Shown: piece by piece, positions 26,625 through 35,232 of the stretch
Layout of the letters: each line of letters opens with the position of its first letter
Position numbering within the stretch: position 1 is the first letter of the stretch
Assembly (NCBI GenBank): GCA_023512435.1
Contig: JAILZP010000014.1
Span: 1-64,000, forward strand
Direction: 5' to 3'
From: Peptococcaceae bacterium
Lineage (GTDB): Bacteria; Bacillota; Desulfotomaculia; Desulfotomaculales; Desulfocucumaceae
Length of the DNA stretch: 64,000 bases
Program-made: the position numbers and the translations under genes
The notes under the pieces: generated by a model
Told to the model about the DNA's origin: nothing
Database searches by the model: none
Seen by the model: the letters and a program-made list of their open reading frames with translations, nothing else

Positions 26625-27327
26625 AAACGCCTTCCACGGCGAAACAGTCGTTCAGCCGGTTGATGGCCTTCTTTTCGATGCGGGACACGTAGGACCTGGA
26701 TATGCCCAGCTTTTTGGCTATTTCCCTCTGGGTGAAGCGAAGTCCTCCTTTTAGACCGTAGCGCATGATCAGTACTTTCTTTTCCTGCGGATTGAGGTCC
26801 GAAAGCTTGCTCCAGAGGCGGTCGCTCTCAAATTTGCCGGAAACGGCGTCGATTACGGTTTCCGGATCCGTGCCCAGCACGTCGATGAAGCTCAGTTCGT
26901 TTCCTTCCTTGTCCGTGCCGATGGGATCGTAAATGGAACACTCTGACCGGTATTTTTTCCGGGAACGGAAGTACATCAGAATTTCGTTTTCGATGCACTT
27001 CGAGGCATAGGTGGCGAGGCGGGCGGATCTGTCGGGGTTGTAGGTGTTTATCGCCTTGATCAGTCCTATGGCCCCGATTGAGACCAGGTCGTCGAAATCT
27101 TCTCCTTCTCCGTCAAATTTCTTGATGATGTGAGCCACCAGCCTTAAATTCCTCTCCACCAGGATCTTTTTGGCTCCCTCGTTCCCCGCCAGGGCCAGTG
27201 CAAGGTACCTGTTTTCCTCTTCATCGCTGAGAGGCTTGGGGAAGCTGTTGTTGGCCACGTAGGCCAGCAAAATGGCCAGGCCGTTGATCACGGATAAAAT
27301 TGCCAGAGTAACGATGCCGGGCAGCAT
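26623..27327 (-). CDS. sigK: RNA polymerase sporulation sigma factor SigK
   Basis: A 234-residue sigma-70 family factor for late mother-cell gene expression. A hydrophobic pro-sequence (LPGIVTLAILSVINGLAILL) is followed by the SigK-type junction YVANNSFPKPLSDEEE. Region 2 (LVSIGAIGLIKAINTYNPDR, ATYASKCIENEILMYFR) and the region 4 helix-turn-helix (FTQREIAKKLGISRSYVSRI) are complete. ATG 27327 has AAGGAGGG just upstream. The gene is uninterrupted, with no skin element. The pro-sequence implies activation by a SpoIVFB-type protease. It runs toward the riboswitch operon on the same strand. Confidence 0.95.
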   Translation of the reverse strand: MLPGIVTLAILSVINGLAILLAYVANNSFPKPLSDEEENRYLALALAGNEGAKKILVERNLRLVAHIIKKFDGEGEDFDDLVSIGAIGLIKAINTYNPDRSARLATYASKCIENEILMYFRSRKKYRSECSIYDPIGTDKEGNELSFIDVLGTDPETVIDAVSGKFESDRLWSKLSDLNPQEKKVLIMRYGLKGGLRFTQREIAKKLGISRSYVSRIEKKAINRLNDCFAVEGV

Positions 27328-27522
27328 CCAATCCCTCCTTGGGCCCAAAAATGAGATGCCGTATATCTTATGTACGCTGCAGGAAATAGTGCCTGTCCGG
27401 CAAAAATTTTTTAAGGATTTTGTTGCAAAAATGAAATATAATTTGTTTAATATCTGTTTATTTAAGACGTTAATAAACGGGCAAAGCGGATATTGGCCTG
27501 AACCGGGCAACCCCCGGAGAAG

Positions 27523-27531
27523 TGGTATGAT
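27523..27531 (+). promoter_or_regulatory. Possible extended -10 promoter for the iron-sulfur operon
   Basis: TGG followed by TATGAT (27526-27531) gives an extended -10 without a clear -35, 50 bases before the ATG at 27581. The 253-base gap between the divergent sigK and this operon is AT-rich and shows no gene. Confidence 0.35.
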
Positions 27532-27580
27532 TTTTGAATAGTTTTAATTATACAAATTAAAAGGGCAAGGAGGTTATCTG

Positions 27581-28405
27581 ATGTGCCAGTGGTGTGTAAA
27601 GCACGGCGACGGGGGCAAGTGGTACCTGAATACCAGGAACTACGCCCAGAAGATGTATAAGCTGAGGGCCAGGGAAGTCAAGAGAAAGGGCGCCGAGGCC
27701 AACCCCCAGACCATGGCCGAGGACCTGATGGCCGAGGCCATCGAGGCCAGGACCGTTGACCCGGCAAACTTTCCCATGCTCAAGGAAAGGGTGGAGCAGC
27801 TGAGCCAGGCCGTGCACTTCGGCCAGGTGATTACCCTGGATGAGGTTACCGCCATTATGGATATCGCCTATCCCATTGCCAAGATGACCTGCGCCTGCCG
27901 GCGGCATGTCAGGGGGCTTTCCAATGAAAAGAATTTCTTCTGCATGGGGCTGGGGGTGGGTATGTTCAAATGGGAAAGGTGGCCTGAGACCTACCGGGGA
28001 GGTGTGGAGTTCCTGTCTCCCGGGGAGGCCAAGCAGTGGCTCAGGGAGGTAAACAAAATGGGGATGGTGCACACCTTCTGGACCTTCGGGACGCCCTACA
28101 TAGGAGGGATATGCAACTGCGAGTACCCTGTCTGCCTGGGTATCAGAAACCGGCTTGATTACGACATCAGGGTATTAATCAAGGGAGAGTGGGTGGCCCA
28201 GGTGGACGGCAGCCTTTGCACCGGCTGCGGGACCTGCATGGAGCGCTGCCAGTTCGGGGCCGTGAAGGTTGAAGTATCCCTGGGCAAGGCCAGTGTAAAC
28301 ATGATGAAGTGCTTCGGCTGCGGCCTGTGTGAGACCGGGTGCAAAAACGGGGCGGTGACCATGATCGACCGCAACAGCCTCCCGGTATTAAGGGAAGTCT
28401 GGTAG
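27581..28405 (+). CDS. Cysteine-rich 4Fe-4S dicluster protein of unknown function
   Basis: A 274-residue soluble protein. The C-terminus has two ferredoxin clusters, CTGCGTCMERC (from about 213) and CFGCGLCETGC (from about 244). The N-terminal two thirds carry additional conserved cysteines in MCQWC, MTCACRRHVRG, FFCMG and GGICNCEYPVCLG, a pattern recurring in anaerobe proteins of unknown role that end in ferredoxin domains. It heads a tight set of genes (a second ferredoxin, a 179-residue unknown, a metallo-hydrolase, an amidohydrolase). It may be an electron carrier or a redox enzyme. The start is ATG 27581 with AAGGAGG. Confidence 0.85.
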   Translation: MCQWCVKHGDGGKWYLNTRNYAQKMYKLRAREVKRKGAEANPQTMAEDLMAEAIEARTVDPANFPMLKERVEQLSQAVHFGQVITLDEVTAIMDIAYPIAKMTCACRRHVRGLSNEKNFFCMGLGVGMFKWERWPETYRGGVEFLSPGEAKQWLREVNKMGMVHTFWTFGTPYIGGICNCEYPVCLGIRNRLDYDIRVLIKGEWVAQVDGSLCTGCGTCMERCQFGAVKVEVSLGKASVNMMKCFGCGLCETGCKNGAVTMIDRNSLPVLREVW

Positions 28406-28416
28406 GAGGTGGAATT

Positions 28417-28692
28417 ATGCTGATACCGGAAATCAAGATTAACCAGGAGCTCTGCCGGAGTCCCCTGGAATGCGCCGTCTGCCTTAGCGTCTGCCCCCAG
28501 GCGGTTTTCAAGGCGAAACCTGCCAACGTATACAAGTTCAGGGAAACGCCGGAGGAAGAATATACGCTGAAGGCCGTCTACAGGGTGGACTGCTCGGGCT
28601 GCGGAAGGTGCGTCAGGGAATGCCCGGCCGGAGCCATTTCAATAGATTTCAAGCCGTTGGGACCCGGAAAGGAGGGGCGGGCGGATGGCTAA
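28417..28692 (+). CDS. Small 2x[4Fe-4S]-type ferredoxin-like protein
   Basis: A 91-residue protein with two Cys sets: C13, C19, C22, C26 and C59, C62, C65, C69. The second (CSGCGRCVRECP) is a standard [4Fe-4S] motif, while the first has wider spacing between its first two cysteines. ATG 28417 follows a GGTAGGAGGTGG site 11 bases after the previous stop. Its end overlaps the next gene by 8 bases, so the three genes are co-translated. It is a likely electron-transfer partner of the preceding protein. Confidence 0.85.
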   Translation: MLIPEIKINQELCRSPLECAVCLSVCPQAVFKAKPANVYKFRETPEEEYTLKAVYRVDCSGCGRCVRECPAGAISIDFKPLGPGKEGRADG

Positions 28693-29224
28693 GATCTACC
28701 CGGAGTACAGTTACGACCTTGCGGACGGCATTATCGAAGCCCTGGAGCAGTACCGGGCCGACGGCATTGTTGCCCTTGTCAGGGAAAAATCCGCGAAGGA
28801 GCCGGGGCCGGAAATTTTCAGGGAAGCGGGTGAAAAGTCCGGGACCGTTGCGGTGGAGGCCGGCAAAAAGCACCAGGACAGGACCGGCGAGATGATCGAG
28901 ACGGCGGCCGCCAGGACCGGGATGGCCTTTCCATCTCTTATGCAGCGCTACATGGAGATATGGATATTGTGCACGGGTTTGTCGGAGAAATGGCTGTTGA
29001 AGCAGGCCACTCCCCGGGGCATCGTTTACGAGATCGCGCATTGCGCCCTTGGGGAAAGGGTAAGCCGGGAGTGGCCCGGGTCCGGGAATGCGGCCTGCAC
29101 CGGATACTGCATTGGGGCGCTGGAAACCATTGCCAGGGAGCTGGGGATGAATCTGGAGGTGAAAAGGGAGGATCCGGATTCCGGCCAGGGCCTGTGCAGG
29201 TTCGTTATAGCTCCGAAGGTATAG
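28685..29224 (+). CDS. Hypothetical protein, possibly ATC-hydrolase/V4R-like
   Basis: A 179-residue protein without membrane segments. The C-terminal half has a spaced pattern, GIVYEIAHCALGER, then CTGYCIGALETIARELG, then GQGLCRFVIAP. It resembles small sensor or hydrolase-like domains (the L-2-amino-thiazoline-4-carboxylate hydrolase or V4R type) in which His and Cys residues line a pocket. I cannot assign the family firmly. Overlap with the ferredoxin gene argues that it works with it. Confidence 0.65.
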   Translation: MAKIYPEYSYDLADGIIEALEQYRADGIVALVREKSAKEPGPEIFREAGEKSGTVAVEAGKKHQDRTGEMIETAAARTGMAFPSLMQRYMEIWILCTGLSEKWLLKQATPRGIVYEIAHCALGERVSREWPGSGNAACTGYCIGALETIARELGMNLEVKREDPDSGQGLCRFVIAPKV

Positions 29225-29287
29225 AACCGGGCCCAAGAATTTTGACTGCGGCCGTCAGCCAATAACCGGCAAGGGGAGAAATGGAAC

Positions 29288-30244
29288 ATGCATATAAGTT
29301 CATCGGTCAGGGTGCTTGGCAACGGGCATTTTAACCTGTACCTGGCCGGCGGTGAAGAAAAGGTGATCATCGAAGGCGGGGTGAGCGGGGTTGTTCCGGC
29401 GCTTAGGCGCCAGGTGAACGAACTGCGGGCTGCCGGCGAGGTTTCGCGCCTGGTGGTGATGCACGCCCATTTTGACCATGTCTGCGGGCTGCCGGGGCTG
29501 AAGGGCATTTTCAAGACGGCCCGGACGGCGGCATCGGCCAAGGCCGCCGAGGTGCTGGCCAAACCGGCCGTGGTGGCCGGCTTTTTCCGCGAGGATGAGT
29601 CCATGACCGCTGCCCTGAAGGACCTGGCCGGCGGCGAGTCCGGCGCCGCGGAACCCGGAGAAATATTTTCACCTCCGCCGACCCTGGCTGTGGATGAAGT
29701 GATACCGGAGGAAGCGGTTTGGCGGCTGGGGCCGAATTTCAGCCTGCATTTTTACCGGGCGCCCGGGCACAGCCCCTGCAGCCTGACGGCCTACAGCCCG
29801 GAAGAAGAAATTCTGTTTTCCTCGGACAGCGCCGGTTTTCCGGTGGACAGCCGGACGGTGTTCCCCATTTTTTTTGACGGTTACCTGCCCTATGTGCAAA
29901 CCATTAAAAGTATGCTGGACCTGCCGGTGACGGTGCTGGCCGGCGCCCATGAGGAAATAATCACGGGCCGCCGGCAGGTCAGGGCATACCTGCAGTCGGC
30001 CGTGGACTGGGCGGAAAGTACCCGGTCCATGGTTGAAGACGCCGTAAAGAGGGGAACGGACAGGGAAAGGCTGGCGGAGGATATTTTTATGCGGTTTTAT
30101 CACGGCCGGCTGAAAATATACACCGTGGAAAACATCATGCTGTGCTCCCGCCTGATCGTGAGAAGGGCCCTTGAGGCTGCAGAAAAGGCAGCGCCTGGCG
30201 GTGCCCGGCCTTGCCCTCTGCGCCGGTTTATGCAGGCAAACTGA
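29288..30244 (+). CDS. MBL-fold metallo-hydrolase
   Basis: A 318-residue metallo-beta-lactamase-fold enzyme. The metal motif HAHFDH is at 59-64, a third His is in APGHSPCSL, and the bridging Asp is in FSSDSAGFP. A helical C-terminal extension (about 240-318) is unlike simple glyoxalases. The substrate is unknown; a thioester or lactone would fit the acyl-CoA setting. ATG 29288 has AAGGGGAGA upstream. It lies in the iron-sulfur/amidohydrolase operon. Confidence 0.88.
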   Translation: MHISSSVRVLGNGHFNLYLAGGEEKVIIEGGVSGVVPALRRQVNELRAAGEVSRLVVMHAHFDHVCGLPGLKGIFKTARTAASAKAAEVLAKPAVVAGFFREDESMTAALKDLAGGESGAAEPGEIFSPPPTLAVDEVIPEEAVWRLGPNFSLHFYRAPGHSPCSLTAYSPEEEILFSSDSAGFPVDSRTVFPIFFDGYLPYVQTIKSMLDLPVTVLAGAHEEIITGRRQVRAYLQSAVDWAESTRSMVEDAVKRGTDRERLAEDIFMRFYHGRLKIYTVENIMLCSRLIVRRALEAAEKAAPGGARPCPLRRFMQAN

Positions 30245-30263
30245 AGCAAAGGAGACGTTGTTT

Positions 30264-31106
30264 GTGAGCACCCCGGTGATTGATTTTCACGTTCACCCCA
30301 TTTATTATGAAACCTACTGTTCCGCCACCGAGGAATGGATCAGGGAGAGACAGGGGAAATCCAGGGCCGAATGGGCGGCCTTTGTGGAGGAGTATTCACG
30401 GCCGGCCAGCTTTTCCCGTTTTCTGCATGAAAACGGCGTGGATTTCGGGGTGATCCTGGCCGAACTGAGCCCGGTCACCACCGGCATCTGCCCCAACGAG
30501 TACGTGGCGGAATTCTGCCGGGGCCAGGAAAACATGATTCCCTTCGCCAGCATCAACCCATACATGATTGCCAGTCCCCGGAAGGAACTGGCCCGCCTGG
30601 CGCGGGACCACGGGATCAGGGGGCTTAAGCTTTATCCCACTTACAATTACTTTTATCCCAACGACCGCATGCTGTACCCGGTTTACGAAAAGGCCGAGGA
30701 ACTCCAGATGCCGGTGATGGTGCACACAGGGTCTTCGGTGTTCAAGGGATCCCGCCTGAAGTACGGCGACCCGCTGTATCTGGACGACGTGGCGGTGGAC
30801 TTTCCGGACCTCACCATCCTGATGGTGCACAGCGGGCGGGGAATATGGTACGGCGAGGCCTTTTTCCTGGCCCGCCTGCACCCCAATCTGTACATGGAGG
30901 TGGCGGGACTGCCCCCGCAGAAGCTGCTGGATTATTTCCCGGAACTGGAGCGCAACGCCGACAAGGTTGTTTTCGGGTCGGACTGGCCCGGGGTGACCAG
31001 TATCAGGAAGAACATCGAGGTTATCCGCCGCCTGCCCCTGCGGGAGTCCACCAAGGAAAAAATACTGGGGGGCAACGCGGCCAGGATCCTAAAAATAAAA
31101 ATCTGA
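30264..31106 (+). CDS. Amidohydrolase family 2 (TIM-barrel metal-dependent hydrolase)
   Basis: A 280-residue enzyme of the Amidohydro_2 family, which contains decarboxylases and hydrolases of aromatic acids. VIDFHVHP (5-12) gives the first metal ligands, GLKLYPTYNYFYPND the strand-4 region, MVHTGSSVF the next His, and VFGSDWPGV the catalytic Asp. GTG 30264 is preferred because AAGGAGA lies 9 bases upstream. It follows the metallo-hydrolase by 19 bases and appears to be the last gene of that operon. Confidence 0.88.
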   Translation: MSTPVIDFHVHPIYYETYCSATEEWIRERQGKSRAEWAAFVEEYSRPASFSRFLHENGVDFGVILAELSPVTTGICPNEYVAEFCRGQENMIPFASINPYMIASPRKELARLARDHGIRGLKLYPTYNYFYPNDRMLYPVYEKAEELQMPVMVHTGSSVFKGSRLKYGDPLYLDDVAVDFPDLTILMVHSGRGIWYGEAFFLARLHPNLYMEVAGLPPQKLLDYFPELERNADKVVFGSDWPGVTSIRKNIEVIRRLPLRESTKEKILGGNAARILKIKI

Positions 31107-31117
31107 AGAAGTTTTGG

Positions 31118-31147
31118 TTGTCAGATATTGACTTAATCGGCTAAAAT
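31118..31147 (+). promoter_or_regulatory. Possible promoter of ktrBA
   Basis: TTGTCA (31118-31123) and TAAAAT (31142-31147) are separated by 18 bases. A GGTTAACC palindrome follows just downstream, before the ktrB start. Confidence 0.4.
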
Positions 31148-31198
31148 AAAGCGGGTTAACCTAAATCCAGATCTTTTCCGAGGACAGGCGGGGGTGGG

Positions 31199-32563
31199 GT
31201 GGTGGTTACATATATCCGGAGCGCTTCCGGGAAACGCTCCATGAGGGTGACCCTTTCTCCACCGCAGGTACTGGTGGCGGGATTCGCTCTGATCATTTTG
31301 ATCGGCGCCTTGTTGTTGACGCTGCCCGGTTTTACGGCTCCCGGAAAGCAGACCGGTTTTTTGACCGCCCTGTTCACCGCCACTTCCGCGGTGTGCGTGA
31401 CCGGGCTGGTGGTGGTGGACACCGGCACCCACTGGTCGCTGCCGGGCCAGGTATTGATCATGCTGCTGATCCAGGTGGGCGGTCTGGGCTTTATGACCAT
31501 GGCGATGATCTTTTTCATTGTCATGGGAAAAAAAATAGGCCTGAAAAACAGGCTGCTGGTACGGGAATCCCTGAACCAGATCAGCGTGGAGGGCGTGATC
31601 AGGCTGGTCAGGGCCATCCTGTTCTTCACCCTGGGCGCCGAACTGCTGGCGGGCGTGATCCTGGGTATCAGGTGGGCCGGTGAGATGGGACCGGGAAGGG
31701 GGGCCTGGTTTGGGCTGTTCCACGCGGTGAGCGCCTTTAACAATTCAGGCTTCGACCTGTTTGGGGATTTCAGAAGCCTGACGGGATATGCGGCCGACCC
31801 GGTGGTCAACCTGGCTGTAATGTCTCTGATCATTACAGGCGGGCTGGGCTTTTCGGTGGTCAACGACATATGGAAAAACCGCAGGGACAAAAAGAGGCTG
31901 TCCGTTCACACCCGGCTGGTGATTATCACCACCCTGATCCTGCTGGCGCTGGGCGCTGTTCTGTTCGCGACCCTGGAGTGGGGATCGGCCTTAAGGGGAC
32001 TGCCGCCTTCCGGCAAATTGCTGGCTTCCTGCTTCCAGAGCGTCACCCCGCGCACGGCGGGCTTCAATACCGTGGACATGGCCGCCCTGCGCCCGACCAC
32101 ACTTTTTCTCATAATCATATTGATGTTTATCGGGGCATCCCCCGGATCCACCGGCGGGGGGATCAAGACCACCACCTTCAGCCTCCTCCTTCTGGCCTCC
32201 GGGGCCGTATCGGCCGGCCGGGAGGATATAGAGGTGTATAACAGGAGGATACCCTTTCACCAGGTATACAAGGCCCTGACCATTTTCCTGCTGTCCACCT
32301 TCTGGGTGGTCCTGGTGACCATGATCCTCACCGTAACTGAAAAGGCCGATTTTCTGACCATACTCTTTGAAACGGTTTCCGCCTTCGGCACCGTGGGCCT
32401 GTCCATGGGCCTGACTCCCGAATTGAGCGACGCCGGGCGGCTGCTGATCATTTTGACCATGTTCCTGGGCAGGCTGGGGCCCGTGACGGTGGCCTTCGCC
32501 CTGGCCCAGCGCAGGGACCGTACAAGAATCAGGCATCCCGAGGAAAAAATAATGGTGGGGTAG
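31199..32563 (+). CDS. ktrB: Potassium uptake channel subunit KtrB/TrkH
   Basis: A 454-residue potassium translocating subunit with four M1-P-M2 repeats. Each pore loop keeps the filter glycine: SAVCVTGLV, AFNNSGFDLF, TPRTAGFNT and AFGTVGLSMG. The intramembrane loop GASPGSTGGGIKTTT is conserved. The start is GTG 31199 or 31202 behind a G-rich site; ATG 31241 is also possible but cuts the N-terminus. ktrA follows after 7 bases, so the pair forms the Ktr system. Confidence 0.94.
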   Translation: MVVTYIRSASGKRSMRVTLSPPQVLVAGFALIILIGALLLTLPGFTAPGKQTGFLTALFTATSAVCVTGLVVVDTGTHWSLPGQVLIMLLIQVGGLGFMTMAMIFFIVMGKKIGLKNRLLVRESLNQISVEGVIRLVRAILFFTLGAELLAGVILGIRWAGEMGPGRGAWFGLFHAVSAFNNSGFDLFGDFRSLTGYAADPVVNLAVMSLIITGGLGFSVVNDIWKNRRDKKRLSVHTRLVIITTLILLALGAVLFATLEWGSALRGLPPSGKLLASCFQSVTPRTAGFNTVDMAALRPTTLFLIIILMFIGASPGSTGGGIKTTTFSLLLLASGAVSAGREDIEVYNRRIPFHQVYKALTIFLLSTFWVVLVTMILTVTEKADFLTILFETVSAFGTVGLSMGLTPELSDAGRLLIILTMFLGRLGPVTVAFALAQRRDRTRIRHPEEKIMVG

Positions 32564-32570
32564 GGAAGGC

Positions 32571-33221
32571 ATGAAACAGTTTGCCGTTATAGGGCTGGGC
32601 CGCTTCGGATCAAGCCTGGCCAGGACGCTGGCCGGAATGGGCTACGAGGTCCTGGCCGTGGACGCCGACGAGGGCAAGGTGGAGGATCTGGCGGACGCGG
32701 TCACCCACTCGGTCCAGGCCAACGCCCTGGAGGAGGCGGTGCTCAAGTCCCTGGGGCTGCGGAATTTCGACGTGGTGGTGGTGGCCATAGGCCAGGACAT
32801 TCAGTCCAACATTCTGGTCACCGTGATGCTGAAGGAGATGGGCGTCAGGAAGGTGGTGGCCAAGGCTTCCACCGAACTTCAGGGCAAGGTGCTGAAAAAA
32901 ATCGGGGCGGACATTGTGGTTTTCCCGGAAAGGGACATGGGCGAGCGGGTGGCCCGGTGGCTTGTTTCAAAGAATATAATCGACCAGATCAACCTGTCCC
33001 CGGACTACAGCCTGTTGGAACTGGCGGCGCCGGAGAAATTCGTGGGCGCCACCCTGCAGGAATCGGGCATGCGGAAAAAGTACGGCATAACTGTGCTGGC
33101 CATCCGCCGGGGCAACGACTTCATCATTTCGCCGGAAGCCGGTGAGAGGATAGAGAGGGGAGATATTCTGATTGTCATCGGCCATAATGAAAAGATGAAG
33201 GACCTGGAGACGGAGGGGTAG
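32571..33221 (+). CDS. ktrA: Potassium uptake regulatory subunit KtrA
   Basis: A 216-residue cytoplasmic RCK protein that gates KtrB. RCK-N has the Rossmann motif GLGRFGSSLARTL (8-20) with an acidic residue after strand 2 (VDAD), binding ATP/ADP or NAD. RCK-C (about 135-216, EKFVGATLQESGMRKKYGIT) is the domain that binds c-di-AMP in several Firmicutes. It overlaps no gene and is followed by a GGGAATT heptad tract and a terminator. Confidence 0.94.
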   Translation: MKQFAVIGLGRFGSSLARTLAGMGYEVLAVDADEGKVEDLADAVTHSVQANALEEAVLKSLGLRNFDVVVVAIGQDIQSNILVTVMLKEMGVRKVVAKASTELQGKVLKKIGADIVVFPERDMGERVARWLVSKNIIDQINLSPDYSLLELAAPEKFVGATLQESGMRKKYGITVLAIRRGNDFIISPEAGERIERGDILIVIGHNEKMKDLETEG

Positions 33222-33227
33222 AAAAAC

Positions 33228-33255
33228 GGGAATTGGGAACTGGGGATTGGGGGAA
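33228..33255. repeat. Heptad tract, GGGAATT family
   Basis: Four units (GGGAATT, GGGAACT, GGGGATT, GGGGGAA) begin 6 bases after the ktrA stop. Confidence 0.7.
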
Positions 33256-33262
33256 ATGGCAA

Positions 33263-33290
33263 GGGCCGGCGTGCTGCCGGCCCCAGTTTT
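33263..33290. terminator. Bidirectional terminator between convergent ktrA and symporter genes
   Basis: GGGCCGGC (33263-33270) pairs with GCCGGCCC (33276-33283) around a 5-base loop, followed by TTTT on the plus strand. Confidence 0.6.
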
Positions 33291-34905
33291 AGGCCCTCAG
33301 TTGTTCTTTCGACGTTACGGGCGACCGGCTGCCCACTCCCCGGAAACATCTGTCCAGGTGATCCTGGGGCAGGGGCCTGGTGAAATAGCTGATCACGATC
33401 AGGGCCAGGGACGAAATCACGATGCTGTAGAACAGCGGATCGACGTGGGTCCAGGGATAGGGCAGGAGGGTTGGTTTGCCGAAGACGGCCTTGCAGATTC
33501 CGAAGGGAACTGCCTCCGACGCATGCAGGAAGACGAACCCGAATATGGACACCCCGTATCCCAGGGCGACGCTCCAAACCGCCGCCGCCTTGGTCACCTT
33601 TTTCCAGAAGATGGCCCCCAGCAGGGCGGGCAGGATGCCGGCGGCGCAGATGCCGAACCAGAAGGCGGTGGCCCTGGCGATAACGCTGATGGGCAGTATG
33701 TAGGCCATGAATATTGCCCCCACCGCCCCGATTGCCACACCGACGCGGGACAACAGCAGGGGGTTGACCTTGACGTTCCAGGTGGCCAGCAGGTCCCGGG
33801 AGAAGGCCACGCTCTGGACGTGCACCAGCCCGTTTACGGTGGTAATACAGGCTGACAGCAGGGTTACCATGAACAGGTAGATGTAGGCCGGGGGCATCAC
33901 TGAGTTGATGTAGGTGGGTATGATCAGGTCGGTGTTCCCTTTGGCCACGACAATGGAGATTTTGCCCAGGGCTTGATGGAAATATACGTTGGTCAGGGGG
34001 CCCACCATGAAGGCCGTGCCGGTGAACAGGAAGATGCAGACGCCGCCGACCAGCACCGCCCGGTGCAGCGCCCGTTTGTTGGGCACCGTCAGGAACCGCA
34101 GGATCAGCTGGGGCTGGGCCAGCACCCCGATGCCAACGCCCATGACGATGGTGCTGATCACGGTCCACCAGATGGGCGAACCCCACTTGGGCATGGCCGT
34201 CCAGCCCAGGTGCCCGCCTTTGGCCAGGTTTTCCGGCACCAGGCCGGCCATGCCGGTCAGGGCCTGGTGCCCGGCGGTCACTCCTCCGACCACGGAGTAG
34301 GTCTTGAACAGGAGAATGACCATTCCAAGGATCATCATTGAGCACATGAAGGCGTCGGCGTACATGATCCCCTTCAGGCCGCCCCAGCCCACGTAAATGG
34401 CGACGATAACAGCCAGCAGCAGCAGGGCCAGGTTGAAGTCGATTTTCAGGGACTCCTCGATGAACCGGGCGCCTCCGATCATCACCACGCCGGTGTAGGC
34501 CGGCATGAGCAGGAAAATCATCAGGCCGATGAACCAGGTGATGAACTTGGACTGGTAGCGTTCCCCCAGCATGGAGGCCAGGGTGGTGGTTCCAGTGTTT
34601 TGGGTCATGCGCCTGATGGGCTCGCCCAGGAAGATGAAGGCCACAAAAATGCCCAGTATAATGTTGAAGAAAGAAAGCCACATCAGGGTGAACCCGAACA
34701 CCCCGGCGGCCCCGCCGAAGCCGACGATGGCCGAGGTGCTGATAAAGGTGGAGGCATAAGCCAGGGCCATGATCCAACCCGGCATCTGCCGCCCGGCCAC
34801 CATGTAGTCCTCGGCGCTTTTGGTCTGACGGTAGCCGAGGTAGGTCAGGTAGCTGATGACGGCAATGTAGCAAAAAAGGACAACCGCTAAAACGCCGAGA
34901 TTCAC
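33289..34905 (-). CDS. Sodium:solute symporter (SSS family)
   Basis: A 538-residue transporter with about 13 helices. The N-terminus has YLTYLGYRQTKSAEDYMVAGRQ (in part) and the sodium-site region AYASTFISTSAIVGFGG, and the SSS signature region lies around IYVGWGGLKGIMYADAFM. It resembles monocarboxylate/pantothenate-type members. GTG 34905 overlaps the stop of a 38-residue accessory gene (GTGA), so translation is coupled. phenylacetate-CoA ligase lies upstream on the same strand, suggesting an aromatic or branched acid substrate (inference). Confidence 0.92.
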   Translation of the reverse strand: MNLGVLAVVLFCYIAVISYLTYLGYRQTKSAEDYMVAGRQMPGWIMALAYASTFISTSAIVGFGGAAGVFGFTLMWLSFFNIILGIFVAFIFLGEPIRRMTQNTGTTTLASMLGERYQSKFITWFIGLMIFLLMPAYTGVVMIGGARFIEESLKIDFNLALLLLAVIVAIYVGWGGLKGIMYADAFMCSMMILGMVILLFKTYSVVGGVTAGHQALTGMAGLVPENLAKGGHLGWTAMPKWGSPIWWTVISTIVMGVGIGVLAQPQLILRFLTVPNKRALHRAVLVGGVCIFLFTGTAFMVGPLTNVYFHQALGKISIVVAKGNTDLIIPTYINSVMPPAYIYLFMVTLLSACITTVNGLVHVQSVAFSRDLLATWNVKVNPLLLSRVGVAIGAVGAIFMAYILPISVIARATAFWFGICAAGILPALLGAIFWKKVTKAAAVWSVALGYGVSIFGFVFLHASEAVPFGICKAVFGKPTLLPYPWTHVDPLFYSIVISSLALIVISYFTRPLPQDHLDRCFRGVGSRSPVTSKEQLRA

Positions 34906-35018
34906 CAGTCCTCACCACCTTTGTTCCAGTTGATTGCGCCGTAGATAACACAAAATAGCATGGACGCCACGTTCAGAAGCCATACCAGCGCCGTCCAGCC
35001 GTCCGCCATTCCCAGCAT
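34902..35018 (-). CDS. Symporter small accessory protein (38 residues)
   Basis: A 38-residue peptide read on the minus strand from ATG 35018: one membrane helix (ALVWLLNVASMLFCVIYGAI) between MLGMADGWT and a NWNKGGEDW tail. GGAGGGG lies just upstream, and its TGA overlaps the symporter GTG. It matches the pattern of small accessory proteins annotated beside SSS transporters (LGxxDxW start, CVIYGxxNWNKG end). The 214-base region 35019-35232 upstream contains a GTCCGGGCTGCC hairpin near 35057 but no further gene. Confidence 0.8.
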   Translation of the reverse strand: MLGMADGWTALVWLLNVASMLFCVIYGAINWNKGGEDW

Positions 35019-35232
35019 TTTACCCCTCCTTAATTTACAGTCTTGGATTGCCTGTCCGGGCTGCCCCGGTGCGGCAGCCGGACCGTGCTTGCAGGATTGC
35101 CTTTTCCCCGGTGATCACCCCCCTGACAGGCGAAAAGGAACCCGATCTCCCCGGCCCCCGGGGTATATATCTCTGTGGAAGGGTTGTACTCTAATGACCT
35201 GACGATGGCAAAAGGATTTTAAGTATGAAATA

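Noticed and set aside
27493-27509. Sigma-54-like site TTGGCCTGAACCGGGCA before the iron-sulfur operon
   Set aside because: The GG and GC dinucleotides have the right spacing, but only the outer bases match and the -12 TT is missing. Similar weak matches occur at 10863 and 50583. No convincing -24/-12 promoter was found for any of the three activators.
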